A stretch of 49,263 nucleotides of DNA from Massilia glaciei (GTDB taxonomy: Bacteria; Pseudomonadota; Gammaproteobacteria; Burkholderiales; Burkholderiaceae_D), in assembly GCF_003011895.2 (NCBI RefSeq), contig NZ_PXWF02000222.1, positions 1 through 49,263 of the forward strand, read 5' to 3'. Made by a program: the position numbers and the translations under genes. Of the stretch, positions 27,244 through 34,929 are shown one piece after another. Below the pieces are notes generated by a model. The model saw nothing but the letters and a program-made list of their open reading frames with translations, searched no databases and had not been told where the DNA came from. Every line of letters starts with the position of its first letter. Within the stretch, counting starts at the first letter, position 1.

Positions 27244-27578
27244 TCAAAAAAGCGCGACCTCGAGCTGTTTCATGTCGGGGTCGCGCGCGCGGATGAAGCG
27301 CACGATCGATTCGACCGTCACGGTGTCGATCTGGCCGGCCATGCGGCGACCGAACGGGTGGTCGTCGAAGGCGATATTGGCGCGGAACATGCGCCCGCCG
27401 AGGCGCGTCGCGGCCGGGATGCTCGGCGTGGTCGGCGTGGTCGGCGCGGGGCGGCCTTGTACTCGAACACGTCGTCGGGGAAAAAATTGCCGAGGCCATC
27501 GTTGTACAGCTGCGAGGCGTCGGTGCCGCAGCCGTTCAATTCGTGCACCACCAGCGAGCGGTCGTCGATGGCCTTGGA
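27244..27578 (-). pseudogene. Small frame-disrupted gene after the ECF sigma factor
   Basis: Two minus-strand stretches with coding-like composition lie in different frames. The upstream part reads DDRSLVVHELNGCGTDASQLYND...FEYKAA, the downstream part GGRMFRANIAFDDHPFGRRMAG...MKQLEVALF and then TGA at 27244. They join if one base was lost around 27440-27455, in a GC tract next to a 9-bp tandem repeat. No ATG exists; the first candidate is GTG 27551, or the frame begins directly after the sigma-factor TGA at 27582. The family is not recognised. It could be a decayed gene or a sequencing error. Confidence 0.45.
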
Positions 27579-27581
27579 CGG

Positions 27582-28871
27582 TCAGCCCCGGGCGCATGCG
27601 CCCGCGCGCACCAGCAGCAGTTCGCGCTCGCGCGTGTTGTTGGTCAGCGCGGCGGCGCGCTCGAACTCGGCGCGCGCCTCGGCGTTGCGGCCGAGCTTGG
27701 CCAGCAGGTCGCCGCGCACGCTCGGCAGCAGGTGGTAGCGTTCGAGCGCGGGCTCGCGCACGAGGCGGTCGGCCAGTTCCAGCCCGGCCGCCGGCCCGTA
27801 GGCAATCGACAGCACCACCGCCCGGTTCAGTTCGATCACGGGTGAGGGCGTCAGTTGCGCCAGCGCGTCGTAAAGGGCGCTGATGCGCAGCCAGTCGGTC
27901 TGCTCCGGCGCCAGCGCGCGCGCGTGGCAGGCCGCGATCGCCGCCTGCAGCGCGTACGGGCCGAAGCCCTTGCCAAGCTGCGCGGCGCGCTCGAGCGCGG
28001 CATGCCCGCGCCGGATCAGCAACTGGTCCCAGCGGCTGCGGTCCTGGTCGAGCAGCAGCACCGGCGCGCCCCCGGGTCCGACGCGCGCGCGGTTGCGCGA
28101 GCACTGGATCTCCATCAGCGCCACCAGGCCGTGGACCTCGGGCTCGCCCGGCACCAGCTCGGCGAGCACGCGGCCCAGCCGCAGCGCCTCCTCGCACAGC
28201 TTGGGGCGCAGCCAGGCGTCGCCGGCGCTGGCCGAATAGCCCTCGTTGAAAATGAGGTAGACGACCTGCAGCACCGAGCCGAGCCGGGCCGCGAGCTGGT
28301 CGGCGGGCGGCACCTCGAACGGCACGCGCGCCTCGGCCAGCGTGCGCTTGGCGCGCACGATGCGCTGGGCGACGGTGGCCTCGGAGACTAGGAAGGCGCG
28401 CGCGATCTCGGCGGTGGCCAGGCCTCCGAGCAGGCGCAGCGTCAGCGCCACGCGCGCCTCGGTCGCCAGCACCGGGTGGCAGGCGACGAACATCAGGCGC
28501 AGCATGTCGTCGCCGATGTCGCCGGCCAGCGCCGCCTCGGGGTTTGGGCCCGCGTCCTCGAGCTGGGTTTCGATCGCGTGGGTGAGTTCGGCCTCCCTGG
28601 CGTTGTGCAGCTTTGCATGGCGCAGGTGGTCGAGCGCGCGGTTTTTGGCCACCGCCATCAGCCAGGCCGCCGGATTGTCGGGGATGCCGGCCCCGGGCCA
28701 GCGCTCGAGCGCGTTGACGAGCGCGTCCTGCGCCAGCTCCTCGGCCAGGCCGACGTCGCGCAGCATGCGCGCCAGCGCGCCGATGATCTTGGCCGATTCG
28801 ATGCGCCACACACCCTCGATGACGCGGTGTGTGGCGGCGCGCGCGGCCGCGCCTGTCGACGCGCCGTCCAT
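27582..28871 (-). CDS. ECF42-type RNA polymerase sigma factor
   Basis: The 429-residue protein has sigma region 2 (AEELAQDALVNALERWP ... NPAAWLMAVAKNRALDHLR, about 35-80), region 4 (RVALTLRLLGGLATAEIARAFLV ... QRIVRAKRTLAEA, about 125-170), and a 200-residue helical C-terminal extension (SVLQVVYLIFNEGYSAS ... LLAKLGRNAEARAEFERA) that looks TPR-like. This size, the extension and the linked DGPF/YciI genes define the ECF42 group, where the extension is needed for activity and no anti-sigma factor is present. The ATG overlaps the upstream YciI stop (ATGA). Confidence 0.88.
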   Translation of the reverse strand: MDGASTGAAARAATHRVIEGVWRIESAKIIGALARMLRDVGLAEELAQDALVNALERWPGAGIPDNPAAWLMAVAKNRALDHLRHAKLHNAREAELTHAIETQLEDAGPNPEAALAGDIGDDMLRLMFVACHPVLATEARVALTLRLLGGLATAEIARAFLVSEATVAQRIVRAKRTLAEARVPFEVPPADQLAARLGSVLQVVYLIFNEGYSASAGDAWLRPKLCEEALRLGRVLAELVPGEPEVHGLVALMEIQCSRNRARVGPGGAPVLLLDQDRSRWDQLLIRRGHAALERAAQLGKGFGPYALQAAIAACHARALAPEQTDWLRISALYDALAQLTPSPVIELNRAVVLSIAYGPAAGLELADRLVREPALERYHLLPSVRGDLLAKLGRNAEARAEFERAAALTNNTRERELLLVRAGACARG

Positions 28872-29734
28872 CACCAGGTCGGCGCGCCCGAGGCGAGCCG
28901 GGCGAGCATGCCGGCCTCGAGCTGCTCGCTGCGCATGCGTCGCTCGGCTTCGCGCAGTGGCGGCGTGAACGCGGGGTCGAGGTCGCCCGGCTCGACCATC
29001 GGGCGGATTTCGACCTCGACCCGCGCGCCGCACGGGTAGGGCACGGCGGCGGCCCAGGCGATTGCCTCGGCCATCGATCGGGCCTTGATCATCCAGTAGC
29101 CGGCGACCAGTTCCTTGATTTCGGTGAACGGGCCGTCGACGGTGGTCGCCCTGCCGGCGCTGAAATTGACGCGCGTGCCCAGCGCGCTCGAACGCAAGCC
29201 GTCGGCGGCGAGCAGCACGCCTTTTTTCGCCTCGGCCGCGTTGTGGGCGTCGAGCCGGTCGAGCACTTCTTGCGGGACCGGCGTTTCGGCCTCGAGTTCG
29301 GCGCTCGAGCGCAGCAAGATGGCGAAGCGCGTACCCTCGACCGCCGCCGCCGGGTCCGGGTGGACCTCGGCGCAGCCGCCGGGGCAGCCGGCTTCGCGGA
29401 TCTCGATGCCGACCTTGCCGTCGGGTCCGGCGTCGGAGGCCGGCCAGCGCTTGATCCATTCGACGACCTCGTCGCGCGAGGCCGCCTCGAACACCGAGAT
29501 GCCGGCGACGAGCTCCCTGGTTTCGGTGAACGGGCCGCCGACCACGCTCACCTTGCCTTCGCTTAGCAGCACGCGCACGGCCTGGTCGCTCGGCTTGAGG
29601 CCTTCGCCGGCGCGCATCACGCCGGCGGATACCAGTTGCGCCTTGTAGGCGCCCATATCCTTAAGCAACTGCTCGTCCGGCATCGCGCCCTGCTCGGTGC
29701 CGGCGTCTGCCCTGCGGAAGATGATGAATTTCAT
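28871..29734 (-). CDS. Tandem YciI/DGPF-domain protein
   Basis: The 287-residue protein has two YciI domains (about 1-115 and 135-250). The first carries GGPFTETRELVAG (residues 66-78), the second DGPFTEIKELVAG (200-212), the motif that gave the DGPF family its name. Some YciI-family proteins bind or cleave small ligands; in ECF42 operons they may signal to the sigma factor or be its output. The gene is coupled by ATGA to the sigma factor and lies 12 bases after the single-domain YciI gene. Confidence 0.85.
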   Translation of the reverse strand: MKFIIFRRADAGTEQGAMPDEQLLKDMGAYKAQLVSAGVMRAGEGLKPSDQAVRVLLSEGKVSVVGGPFTETRELVAGISVFEAASRDEVVEWIKRWPASDAGPDGKVGIEIREAGCPGGCAEVHPDPAAAVEGTRFAILLRSSAELEAETPVPQEVLDRLDAHNAAEAKKGVLLAADGLRSSALGTRVNFSAGRATTVDGPFTEIKELVAGYWMIKARSMAEAIAWAAAVPYPCGARVEVEIRPMVEPGDLDPAFTPPLREAERRMRSEQLEAGMLARLASGAPTW

Positions 29735-29746
29735 GCCGTGCTCCGC

Positions 29747-30172
29747 TCAGGTTTGCGCCGCGATGGTCGCGCGCAGCCGGTCTTCTTGCTCGCGCAATTC
29801 GGGCGTGAACTCCGCGCCGAAGTCGCCGGCCTCGAACACCTGCCGGATCTCGATTTCTGAGTCGCCCTCCATCGGGTTGGGGCAGCGCCTGACCCATTCG
29901 ATCGCCTCCTCGCGCGAGCTGCATTCGAACAGCCAGAAACCGGCGACGAGCTCCTTGGTCTCGGCGAACGGGCCGTCGACGACGGTCCGGCTGGCGCCCG
30001 AGAAGCGCACCCGCGCGCCCTTGGAGCTCGGGTGCAGGCCCTCGCCGGCGACCATCACGCCGGCCTTGACGAGTTCCTCGTTGTACTTGCCCATCGCCGT
30101 GAGCAGCGCCTCGCTCGGCATCTTGCCCGCCTCGGATTCGGGGGTGGCCTTGACTATGATCATGAATCGCAT
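29747..30172 (-). CDS. Single-domain YciI/DGPF protein
   Basis: The 141-residue protein has one YciI domain with DGPFAETKELVAG at residues 66-78 and the MRFMIIVKATPESEAG start common to ECF-linked YciI proteins. It resembles both halves of the next gene, so the tandem protein may have arisen by duplication and fusion. Part of the same minus-strand operon. Confidence 0.87.
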   Translation of the reverse strand: MRFMIIVKATPESEAGKMPSEALLTAMGKYNEELVKAGVMVAGEGLHPSSKGARVRFSGASRTVVDGPFAETKELVAGFWLFECSSREEAIEWVRRCPNPMEGDSEIEIRQVFEAGDFGAEFTPELREQEDRLRATIAAQT

Positions 30173-30197
30173 GGTGCTCTCCTTTCGGTGTTGGTGG

Positions 30198-30674
30198 TTA
30201 CGTCGCTTCGGGGCCGCAGCCTTGCATCATGGCCGCCTCCAACTCGTCGGGCGCGACGTCGCGGATATGGGTGGCGATCGACCACATGTGGCCGTACGGG
30301 TCGGTGACCATGCCGTAGCGGTCGCCCCAGAACATGTCGGCCACCGGCATGGTGGGCGCGCAGCCGGCGGCGACGGCGCGCTCGAACGCGGCGTCGACGT
30401 TCTCGACGTACATGTGCAGGGTGATGGGGGTGCCCCCGAGCGCGAGCGGGCCGCGCATATTCCATTCGGGATTCTCGTCGACGAGCATGATGCTCGAATC
30501 GCCGATGCGGATCTCGCCGTGCATCAACTTGCCGTCGGTGCCCTTGAGGCGGCCGCCGTCGATGGCGCCGAAGGCCTTGATGTAGAAGTCCATCGCCGAC
30601 TCGGCGCCGGCGCAGACGATGTGCGGGGTGATCGAATGCATGCCTTCGGGAATTGGTTTGACGTTCGTGCTCAT
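30198..30674 (-). CDS. VOC (glyoxalase/bleomycin-resistance fold) protein
   Basis: The 158-residue protein shows the PhnB-type VOC pattern: SITPHIVCAGAESAMDFYIKAF, then MHGEIRIGDSSIMLVDE, and FWGDRYGMVTDPYGHMWSIATH. The family binds a metal and a small substrate, in glyoxalases, dioxygenases or resistance proteins. Here it is 20 bases from the GyrI-like gene and 25 from YciI, so it should be co-transcribed. The ATG at 30674 has AAGGAGAACGATC before it. Confidence 0.87.
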   Translation of the reverse strand: MSTNVKPIPEGMHSITPHIVCAGAESAMDFYIKAFGAIDGGRLKGTDGKLMHGEIRIGDSSIMLVDENPEWNMRGPLALGGTPITLHMYVENVDAAFERAVAAGCAPTMPVADMFWGDRYGMVTDPYGHMWSIATHIRDVAPDELEAAMMQGCGPEAT

Positions 30675-30694
30675 GATCGTTCTCCTTGGAAAAG

Positions 30695-31156
30695 TTAGTT
30701 GAGTGGTTGGTTCAGTTCGGTGCGCCAGGCGGCCGGGTCGGGGTCGGAATGGGGGCCGGCGACGTAGACCTCCCACAAATCGTCCGTCTTGCCCAGGCCC
30801 TGCCGGTCGATCCATTCCATGAATTGCCCCCAGCCCCCGGGCAGGCCTTCGTAGCCGCCGTGTAAAACCGTGCGCGCCACGCGCGCCGCCGGCAGGGCGC
30901 CGGCCTTGACGCGGCCGGCCGGCGCGACCGGGCCCGAGACCGGCACCCCGACCTCAAAATCGAAGAGCCCGGGTTCCATGCGGAAGTGGTGCGAGAACAC
31001 GGGGCCGGCCGGGCCGACGCCCTGCGCCACGACCGCGGCGATCAACTCGTCGATGGCGGGGCCCATCTGCGCCTGCATCTCGGCGCGCGGGATGGTCAGG
31101 TGGATCACGGCCGCCTGCCGGGCCGGGCTTTCGGTGATCTGTGGCGTGTCGAGCAT
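30695..31156 (-). CDS. GyrI-like / AraC effector-binding-domain protein
   Basis: The 153-residue single-domain protein starts MLDTPQITESPARQAAVIHLTIPRAEM and contains VGPAGPVFSHHFRMEPGLFDFEVGVPV and RVARTVLHGGYEGLPGGWGQFMEWI, the GyrI-like small-molecule-binding fold. It lacks a DNA-binding domain. Such proteins sequester drugs or hydrolyse cyclopropyl-type compounds. It is the first gene of the ECF42 operon, with a strong AGAGGAGAAACAACC leader and the candidate ECF42 promoter 49 bases upstream. Confidence 0.85.
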   Translation of the reverse strand: MLDTPQITESPARQAAVIHLTIPRAEMQAQMGPAIDELIAAVVAQGVGPAGPVFSHHFRMEPGLFDFEVGVPVSGPVAPAGRVKAGALPAARVARTVLHGGYEGLPGGWGQFMEWIDRQGLGKTDDLWEVYVAGPHSDPDPAAWRTELNQPLN

Positions 31157-31204
31157 GGTTGTTTCTCCTCTAAAACGCGGTCGGTGCGCCGCGTATATGA
31201 CTAC

Positions 31205-31231
31205 GACGTCCGGGCTTCGGGAAAATCGACA
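31205..31231 (-). promoter_or_regulatory. Candidate ECF42 promoter of the sigma operon
   Basis: On the minus strand TGTCGA (31231-31226) is followed after 17 bases by CGTC (31208-31205), 48 bases before the ATG of the first gene. ECF42 sigma factors studied in Streptomyces use a TGTCGA -35 and a CGA/TC-type -10, so this would allow autoregulation. Confidence 0.65.
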
Positions 31232-31357
31232 GGGATGCGAAAAATATTTTTTCATGTATTCTTTGATAAGGCAAGCTTAGCATGTTCACTATTTAAATCC
31301 GGCCCGCACGCGCGCGCAGCGCCGTCGCGGTGACAGAAAGCAAAATCGAAAGTTGCA

Positions 31358-32485
31358 ATGAATATTGTCGTAATCGGTGCATATGGAAATTTCGGCGCGC
31401 GCCTGTGCCGCGCCCTCGCCCGGCGCGCGGACATGCGCCTGATCGTGGCGGGGCGCGATCTGGGGCAGGCCAGGCAGTTTGCCGGGCAACTCGGCGGCGA
31501 CGCGCAGGCATTGCGCCTCGATGTGGCGCAAGCCGACCTCGCGCAGGCGCTGCGCGATGCGGGCGCGCAACTGGTGATCCACACGGCCGGCCCGTTCGCG
31601 CCCGGCGACTACGCGGTGGCGCTGGCGGCGGCCGCCGCCGGGGCGCACTATGTCGACCTGGCCGACAACCGGCGCTTCGTCTGTGATTTTTCCGCCGCGA
31701 CCGACGCCGCCTTCAGGCGCGCCGGACGGCTCGCGATCACCGGCGCGAGCACCGTGCCGGCGCTGTCGAGCGCGGTGGTCGACCACCTGACCGAAGGCTG
31801 GCGCGGCGTCGCCTCGATCGACTGTTGCATCGCGCCGGCCCAGAGCGCGCCGCGCGGCCTGGCCACGCTGGCCTCGGTGCTAAGTTATTGCGGCGCGCCC
31901 ATCAAGGTGTGGCAGGACGGCGCCTGGGTCGTCCGTTACGGCTGGGCCGACCGGGCGCCGGTGGCGTTCCGGCGCCTGCGCCCGCGCGCCGGCGCCTTGT
32001 GCGACATCCCGGATCTCGAATTGTTTCCCGCGCGTTATCCCGGCGTGCGCACGGTGATGTTCCGCGCCGCGCTCGAGGTGGGCCTCGGGCAGGCCGCGTT
32101 CGCCCTGCTGGCCACCTTGCGGCGCAAGGGCCTGATCGCGCGGCCCGAGCGGTTCGCCAAGCTGATGCACGTGGCCGGGCGCGGCGCCGACTTCCTCGGC
32201 ACCCGGCTCGGCGGCATGGTGGTGCGCGTGCGCGGCGTCGACGCCGCCGGCGCGCCCGCCGCGCGCGCCTGGCATATCGCGGCCGACAACGACCACGGCC
32301 CCGAGATCCCGGCGATGGCGGCCATTTTGCTCGCGCGCAGGCTGGCCGGCGGCTGGGGCGCGACCGGCAGCCACAGTTGCATGGGGCAGTTGGCGCTGGC
32401 CGAGTTCGAACCCGAGTTCGCCAAATGGGGCATGCTCACCGATATTGTTGAGGGAAATGAAGCTGTCGGAGGAAATGCACCTTGA
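31358..32485 (+). CDS. Saccharopine-dehydrogenase-like NAD(P)-binding protein
   Basis: The 375-residue protein has an N-terminal Rossmann motif MNIVVIGAYGNFGARLCRALA, then VAGRDLGQA and VIHTAGPFAPGDYAVALAAAAAGAHYVDLADN, which is the pattern of saccharopine-dehydrogenase-like / trans-acting enoyl reductase proteins. The reaction is not known. It is divergent from the ECF42 operon and begins a three-gene unit with two membrane proteins, each overlapping the next by 4 bases. Confidence 0.8.
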   Translation: MNIVVIGAYGNFGARLCRALARRADMRLIVAGRDLGQARQFAGQLGGDAQALRLDVAQADLAQALRDAGAQLVIHTAGPFAPGDYAVALAAAAAGAHYVDLADNRRFVCDFSAATDAAFRRAGRLAITGASTVPALSSAVVDHLTEGWRGVASIDCCIAPAQSAPRGLATLASVLSYCGAPIKVWQDGAWVVRYGWADRAPVAFRRLRPRAGALCDIPDLELFPARYPGVRTVMFRAALEVGLGQAAFALLATLRRKGLIARPERFAKLMHVAGRGADFLGTRLGGMVVRVRGVDAAGAPAARAWHIAADNDHGPEIPAMAAILLARRLAGGWGATGSHSCMGQLALAEFEPEFAKWGMLTDIVEGNEAVGGNAP

Positions 32486-32877
32486 ACGGGAAAGCTGAAC
32501 AATCGGTCCGGGCCGACCTGAGGGTGTTGCGCTGGGCGCTGGCGGGCGTCTGGATCGCCACCGGCGTGGTCGTGCTCGGCGTCTATCCGCGCGCCGACAG
32601 CCTCGCCATGCTCGCGCGCGCCGGCCTCGACGGCGGGCCCGCCTTGCTGGCGCTGTATGGCGGCGCCTTGCTCGATCTGGCGCTCGGCGGCCTCACCCTG
32701 TGGCGGCCGCATCGCTGGCTGTGGCGCTTTCAGGCCGCCGTGATCCTCGTCTACAGCGCGATCATCACGGTGGCGCTGCCCGAATTCTGGATCCACCCGT
32801 TCGGGCCGTTGCTCAAAAACCTGCCGATCCTGGCGATCATCTGGCTGTTGCACAAACACGAAAGTGGTGGCCGATGA
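32482..32877 (+). CDS. DoxX-like membrane protein
   Basis: The 131-residue protein has about four hydrophobic helices (near residues 17-35, 50-70, 80-100 and 107-124) and resembles the DoxX-like family. It starts with TTG at 32482, overlapping the TGA of the previous gene, with GGAGG 10 bases upstream; there is no ATG alternative. Its stop overlaps the next ATG. Function unknown. Confidence 0.75.
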   Translation: MNGKAEQSVRADLRVLRWALAGVWIATGVVVLGVYPRADSLAMLARAGLDGGPALLALYGGALLDLALGGLTLWRPHRWLWRFQAAVILVYSAIITVALPEFWIHPFGPLLKNLPILAIIWLLHKHESGGR

Positions 32878-33344
32878 ATACCTATCTGCTGCTCAAGTGG
32901 CTGCACATCATGTCGAGCGTGCTGCTCGTCGGCACCGGCTTCGGCAGCGCGTTCTATCTGTATTTTGCGAACCGCACGCGCAACGTCGAGGCCATCGCGC
33001 ACGTCGTGCGCCTCGTGGTGCGGGCCGACTGGTGGTTCACCACGCCGGCGATCGTGCTCCAGCCGGCCACCGGGTTCGCGATGGTCATGATGGCGGGCTA
33101 TTCCTTGTCGCAAAGCTGGCTGCTCTGGTCGCTCGCGCTGTACGGCTTGGCGGGGGCGTGCTGGCTGCCGGTCGTGTGGCTGCAACTGCGCATGGCCACG
33201 TTCGCCGCCCGGGCCGCCGCGGAAAGGACGCCGTTGCCGGAGCAATACTGGCGCTGTGCGAAGCGCTGGGAGCTGCTCGGCTATCCAGCCTTCCTGGCGA
33301 TGCTCGGCATTTACTATCTGATGGTGTTCAAACCCGTTTTTTGA
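32874..33344 (+). CDS. DUF2269 family integral membrane protein
   Basis: The 156-residue protein begins MNTYLLLKWLHIMSSVLLVGTGFGSAFYLYFANRTR and has four predicted helices, typical of DUF2269. Conserved histidine and tryptophan residues near the start recall heme-binding membrane proteins, but no role is established. It ends the three-gene unit. Confidence 0.82.
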   Translation: MNTYLLLKWLHIMSSVLLVGTGFGSAFYLYFANRTRNVEAIAHVVRLVVRADWWFTTPAIVLQPATGFAMVMMAGYSLSQSWLLWSLALYGLAGACWLPVVWLQLRMATFAARAAAERTPLPEQYWRCAKRWELLGYPAFLAMLGIYYLMVFKPVF

Positions 33345-33350
33345 GGCTGG

Positions 33351-33602
33351 TCACTGCACCTTGAGCTGGGTGAACGAAAAACCGATCTCCTCGAGCGCCC
33401 GCACCGCGCCGTCGAGGCTGGTGAAGACGCGCGTGTCCAGCGTCTGCACCTCGAGCAGCATGCCGGAATCGCCCTTGATGCCCGACAGGCGCACGGTCCA
33501 CGCGTTCGCGCTCATGGGGACCCTGACCAGCATCGCCGACGTCAGGCGTCCGGCCGAGAAATCGCGTTTGGCCTGCTCCATCGTCCTATTACTTTCAATC
33601 AT
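33351..33602 (-). CDS. Small conserved hypothetical protein
   Basis: An 83-residue protein MIESNRTMEQAKRDF...; a second start at 33581 gives MEQAKRDF.... It contains RVPMSANAWTVRLSG and ends RALEEIGFSFTQLKVQ. Proteins like this are sometimes labelled plasmid replication protein RepB, probably in error, since nothing here resembles an initiator. It converges on the DUF2269 gene, 6 bases apart. Confidence 0.65.
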   Translation of the reverse strand: MIESNRTMEQAKRDFSAGRLTSAMLVRVPMSANAWTVRLSGIKGDSGMLLEVQTLDTRVFTSLDGAVRALEEIGFSFTQLKVQ

Positions 33603-33734
33603 TTTTTGTCTATGCGCGCGGAAGGGAATGGTTAAATTATAGCTGTTGCCGGCGGGGTTTTTTTGCGCCTGGCGTGGAACGAATGCGGGCCCCCGGCATC
33701 GAACCTGCATCGCCAAGCACCGACCGGGGACGAC

Positions 33735-34202
33735 ATGGACACCGTATGGATCGTGAGCGCAAACGCGGGCCGGGCGCGCTTTTTTTCGCAGGCGCGCCAC
33801 GCGGCGCCGTTCGAGGAAATCAACGACATGGTCAATTCGGCCGAGCGCTTGCGTCCGTCCGAGACCGAGCGCGACCAGATCGGCCAGCTGGCCGCGTCCA
33901 AAAGCGGGCACAACACGGGGGCGCCGGTGCAGCCGAGCGGCTACGATCCGGCCAAAATGCCCGATCAAATCGCCGCCGAACTGTTCGCGAAAGATGTCGC
34001 CGCCTTCCTGCTGCGTGCGTGGCAGGAGGGCCGCTTCGACCAATTGCGCCTGACGGCGTCGCCCCAGTTTCTTGGCCTGCTGCGCAAGATGCTCGATCCG
34101 CGCGTGGCCGCGCTGATGCGCGAGGAGCTCAGCAAGGACTACACCCAGTTGAACGCGAAGCAATTGCGCGAGCAACTTGGCGACGCCCCGCCGCTCAGTT
34201 GA
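33735..34202 (+). CDS. Host attachment family protein
   Basis: The 155-residue protein begins MDTVWIVSANAGRARFFSQ, followed by a central INDMVNSAERLRPSETERDQIG and C-terminal FAKDVAAFLLRAWQEGRFDQLRLTASPQFLGLLRKML and ELSKDYTQL. This is the family first reported as required for Agrobacterium attachment to host cells; its biochemical role is unknown and it is fold-related to eRF1/Dom34-like domains. The ATG at 33735 follows GGGGACGAC. The stop lies in a 12-bp tandem repeat. Confidence 0.8.
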   Translation: MDTVWIVSANAGRARFFSQARHAAPFEEINDMVNSAERLRPSETERDQIGQLAASKSGHNTGAPVQPSGYDPAKMPDQIAAELFAKDVAAFLLRAWQEGRFDQLRLTASPQFLGLLRKMLDPRVAALMREELSKDYTQLNAKQLREQLGDAPPLS

Positions 34203-34227
34203 TCGCTCAGTTGATCGCTCAGTTGAT
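34193..34227. repeat. 12-bp tandem repeat across two convergent stop codons
   Basis: Three copies (the third lacks one base) of GCTCAGTTGATC. The first carries the TGA of the host-attachment gene; the third carries the stop of the following minus-strand gene. Confidence 0.85.
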
Positions 34228-34893
34228 TTTTGTGGCCGCGGCGACCCACTCGGCCGACGCCGCGCGCGCCCAAGCGATGTCGTCATCCGACCGGAAGCTG
34301 CTGATCGTGTGCATCAGCATGTTTTTTCCCTTCAAGAAAATAAAGGTCTGGACCAGCACTTCGTGGCCGTTCCCGGGGGCGCCCGCCTTTTTGGTCAAAA
34401 ACGCCACGCTGACGGAATTGGCGGTTTCGTTGAACACCCCGAGCGGCGCCAACTCGCCGACCCTGAGGTCGATCTGGTCGGCCGCCAGCTTGCGTCCGGC
34501 CCCGCCGCCGATCTCGAAACTGCCGCGCCGTTCCTCGTGCTTGCGCTTTATGGTCTCTTTGATGTCCTTGATCTCGCCCGGGCCGAACTTCCTTTCTTCC
34601 ATAGCGCGCATCGTGCGCAGTGAAAAAACACGCGCCATGCCGGGCATTTTTCCCAGCTTCAATTCATCGACGTCGCCTTGCAGGAAGAACGTCGCCACGA
34701 AGCGTTGTTTGTCGTTGTCGACCAGGGCGCGCAGCCGCTGCGCGCCTTCGGCCGAGAACGGGGTCGGATCGATGAAGCCGGCCGGCTCGGGCAATTTGAT
34801 GTTCGCCTCGCCGATGGTCACCAGCGTGGGCGCGGCCGCGGCCGGGAGCGCGAGCGCGAGGACCAACAGGCAGGAAAGGAAGCGTGTGTGCAT
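34219..34893 (-). CDS. Secreted hypothetical protein
   Basis: The 224-residue protein has a signal peptide (MHTRFLSCLLVLALALPAAAA) and no recognised domain. A basic middle part (KDIKETIKRKHEERRGSFE) precedes a C-terminal half with regular strands ending VAAATKIN. It is 36 bases downstream of the vWA gene on the same strand, so it may be the last gene of that operon. Confidence 0.7.
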   Translation of the reverse strand: MHTRFLSCLLVLALALPAAAAPTLVTIGEANIKLPEPAGFIDPTPFSAEGAQRLRALVDNDKQRFVATFFLQGDVDELKLGKMPGMARVFSLRTMRAMEERKFGPGEIKDIKETIKRKHEERRGSFEIGGGAGRKLAADQIDLRVGELAPLGVFNETANSVSVAFLTKKAGAPGNGHEVLVQTFIFLKGKNMLMHTISSFRSDDDIAWARAASAEWVAAATKIN

Positions 34894-34929
34894 GCTGGTG
34901 GGCCTGGTCGGAAAGGGGTGTATTCTAAA

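Noticed and set aside
33351-33602. Plasmid replication gene
   Set aside because: Similar small proteins sometimes carry a RepB label, but there is no initiator domain, iteron array or partition gene here.
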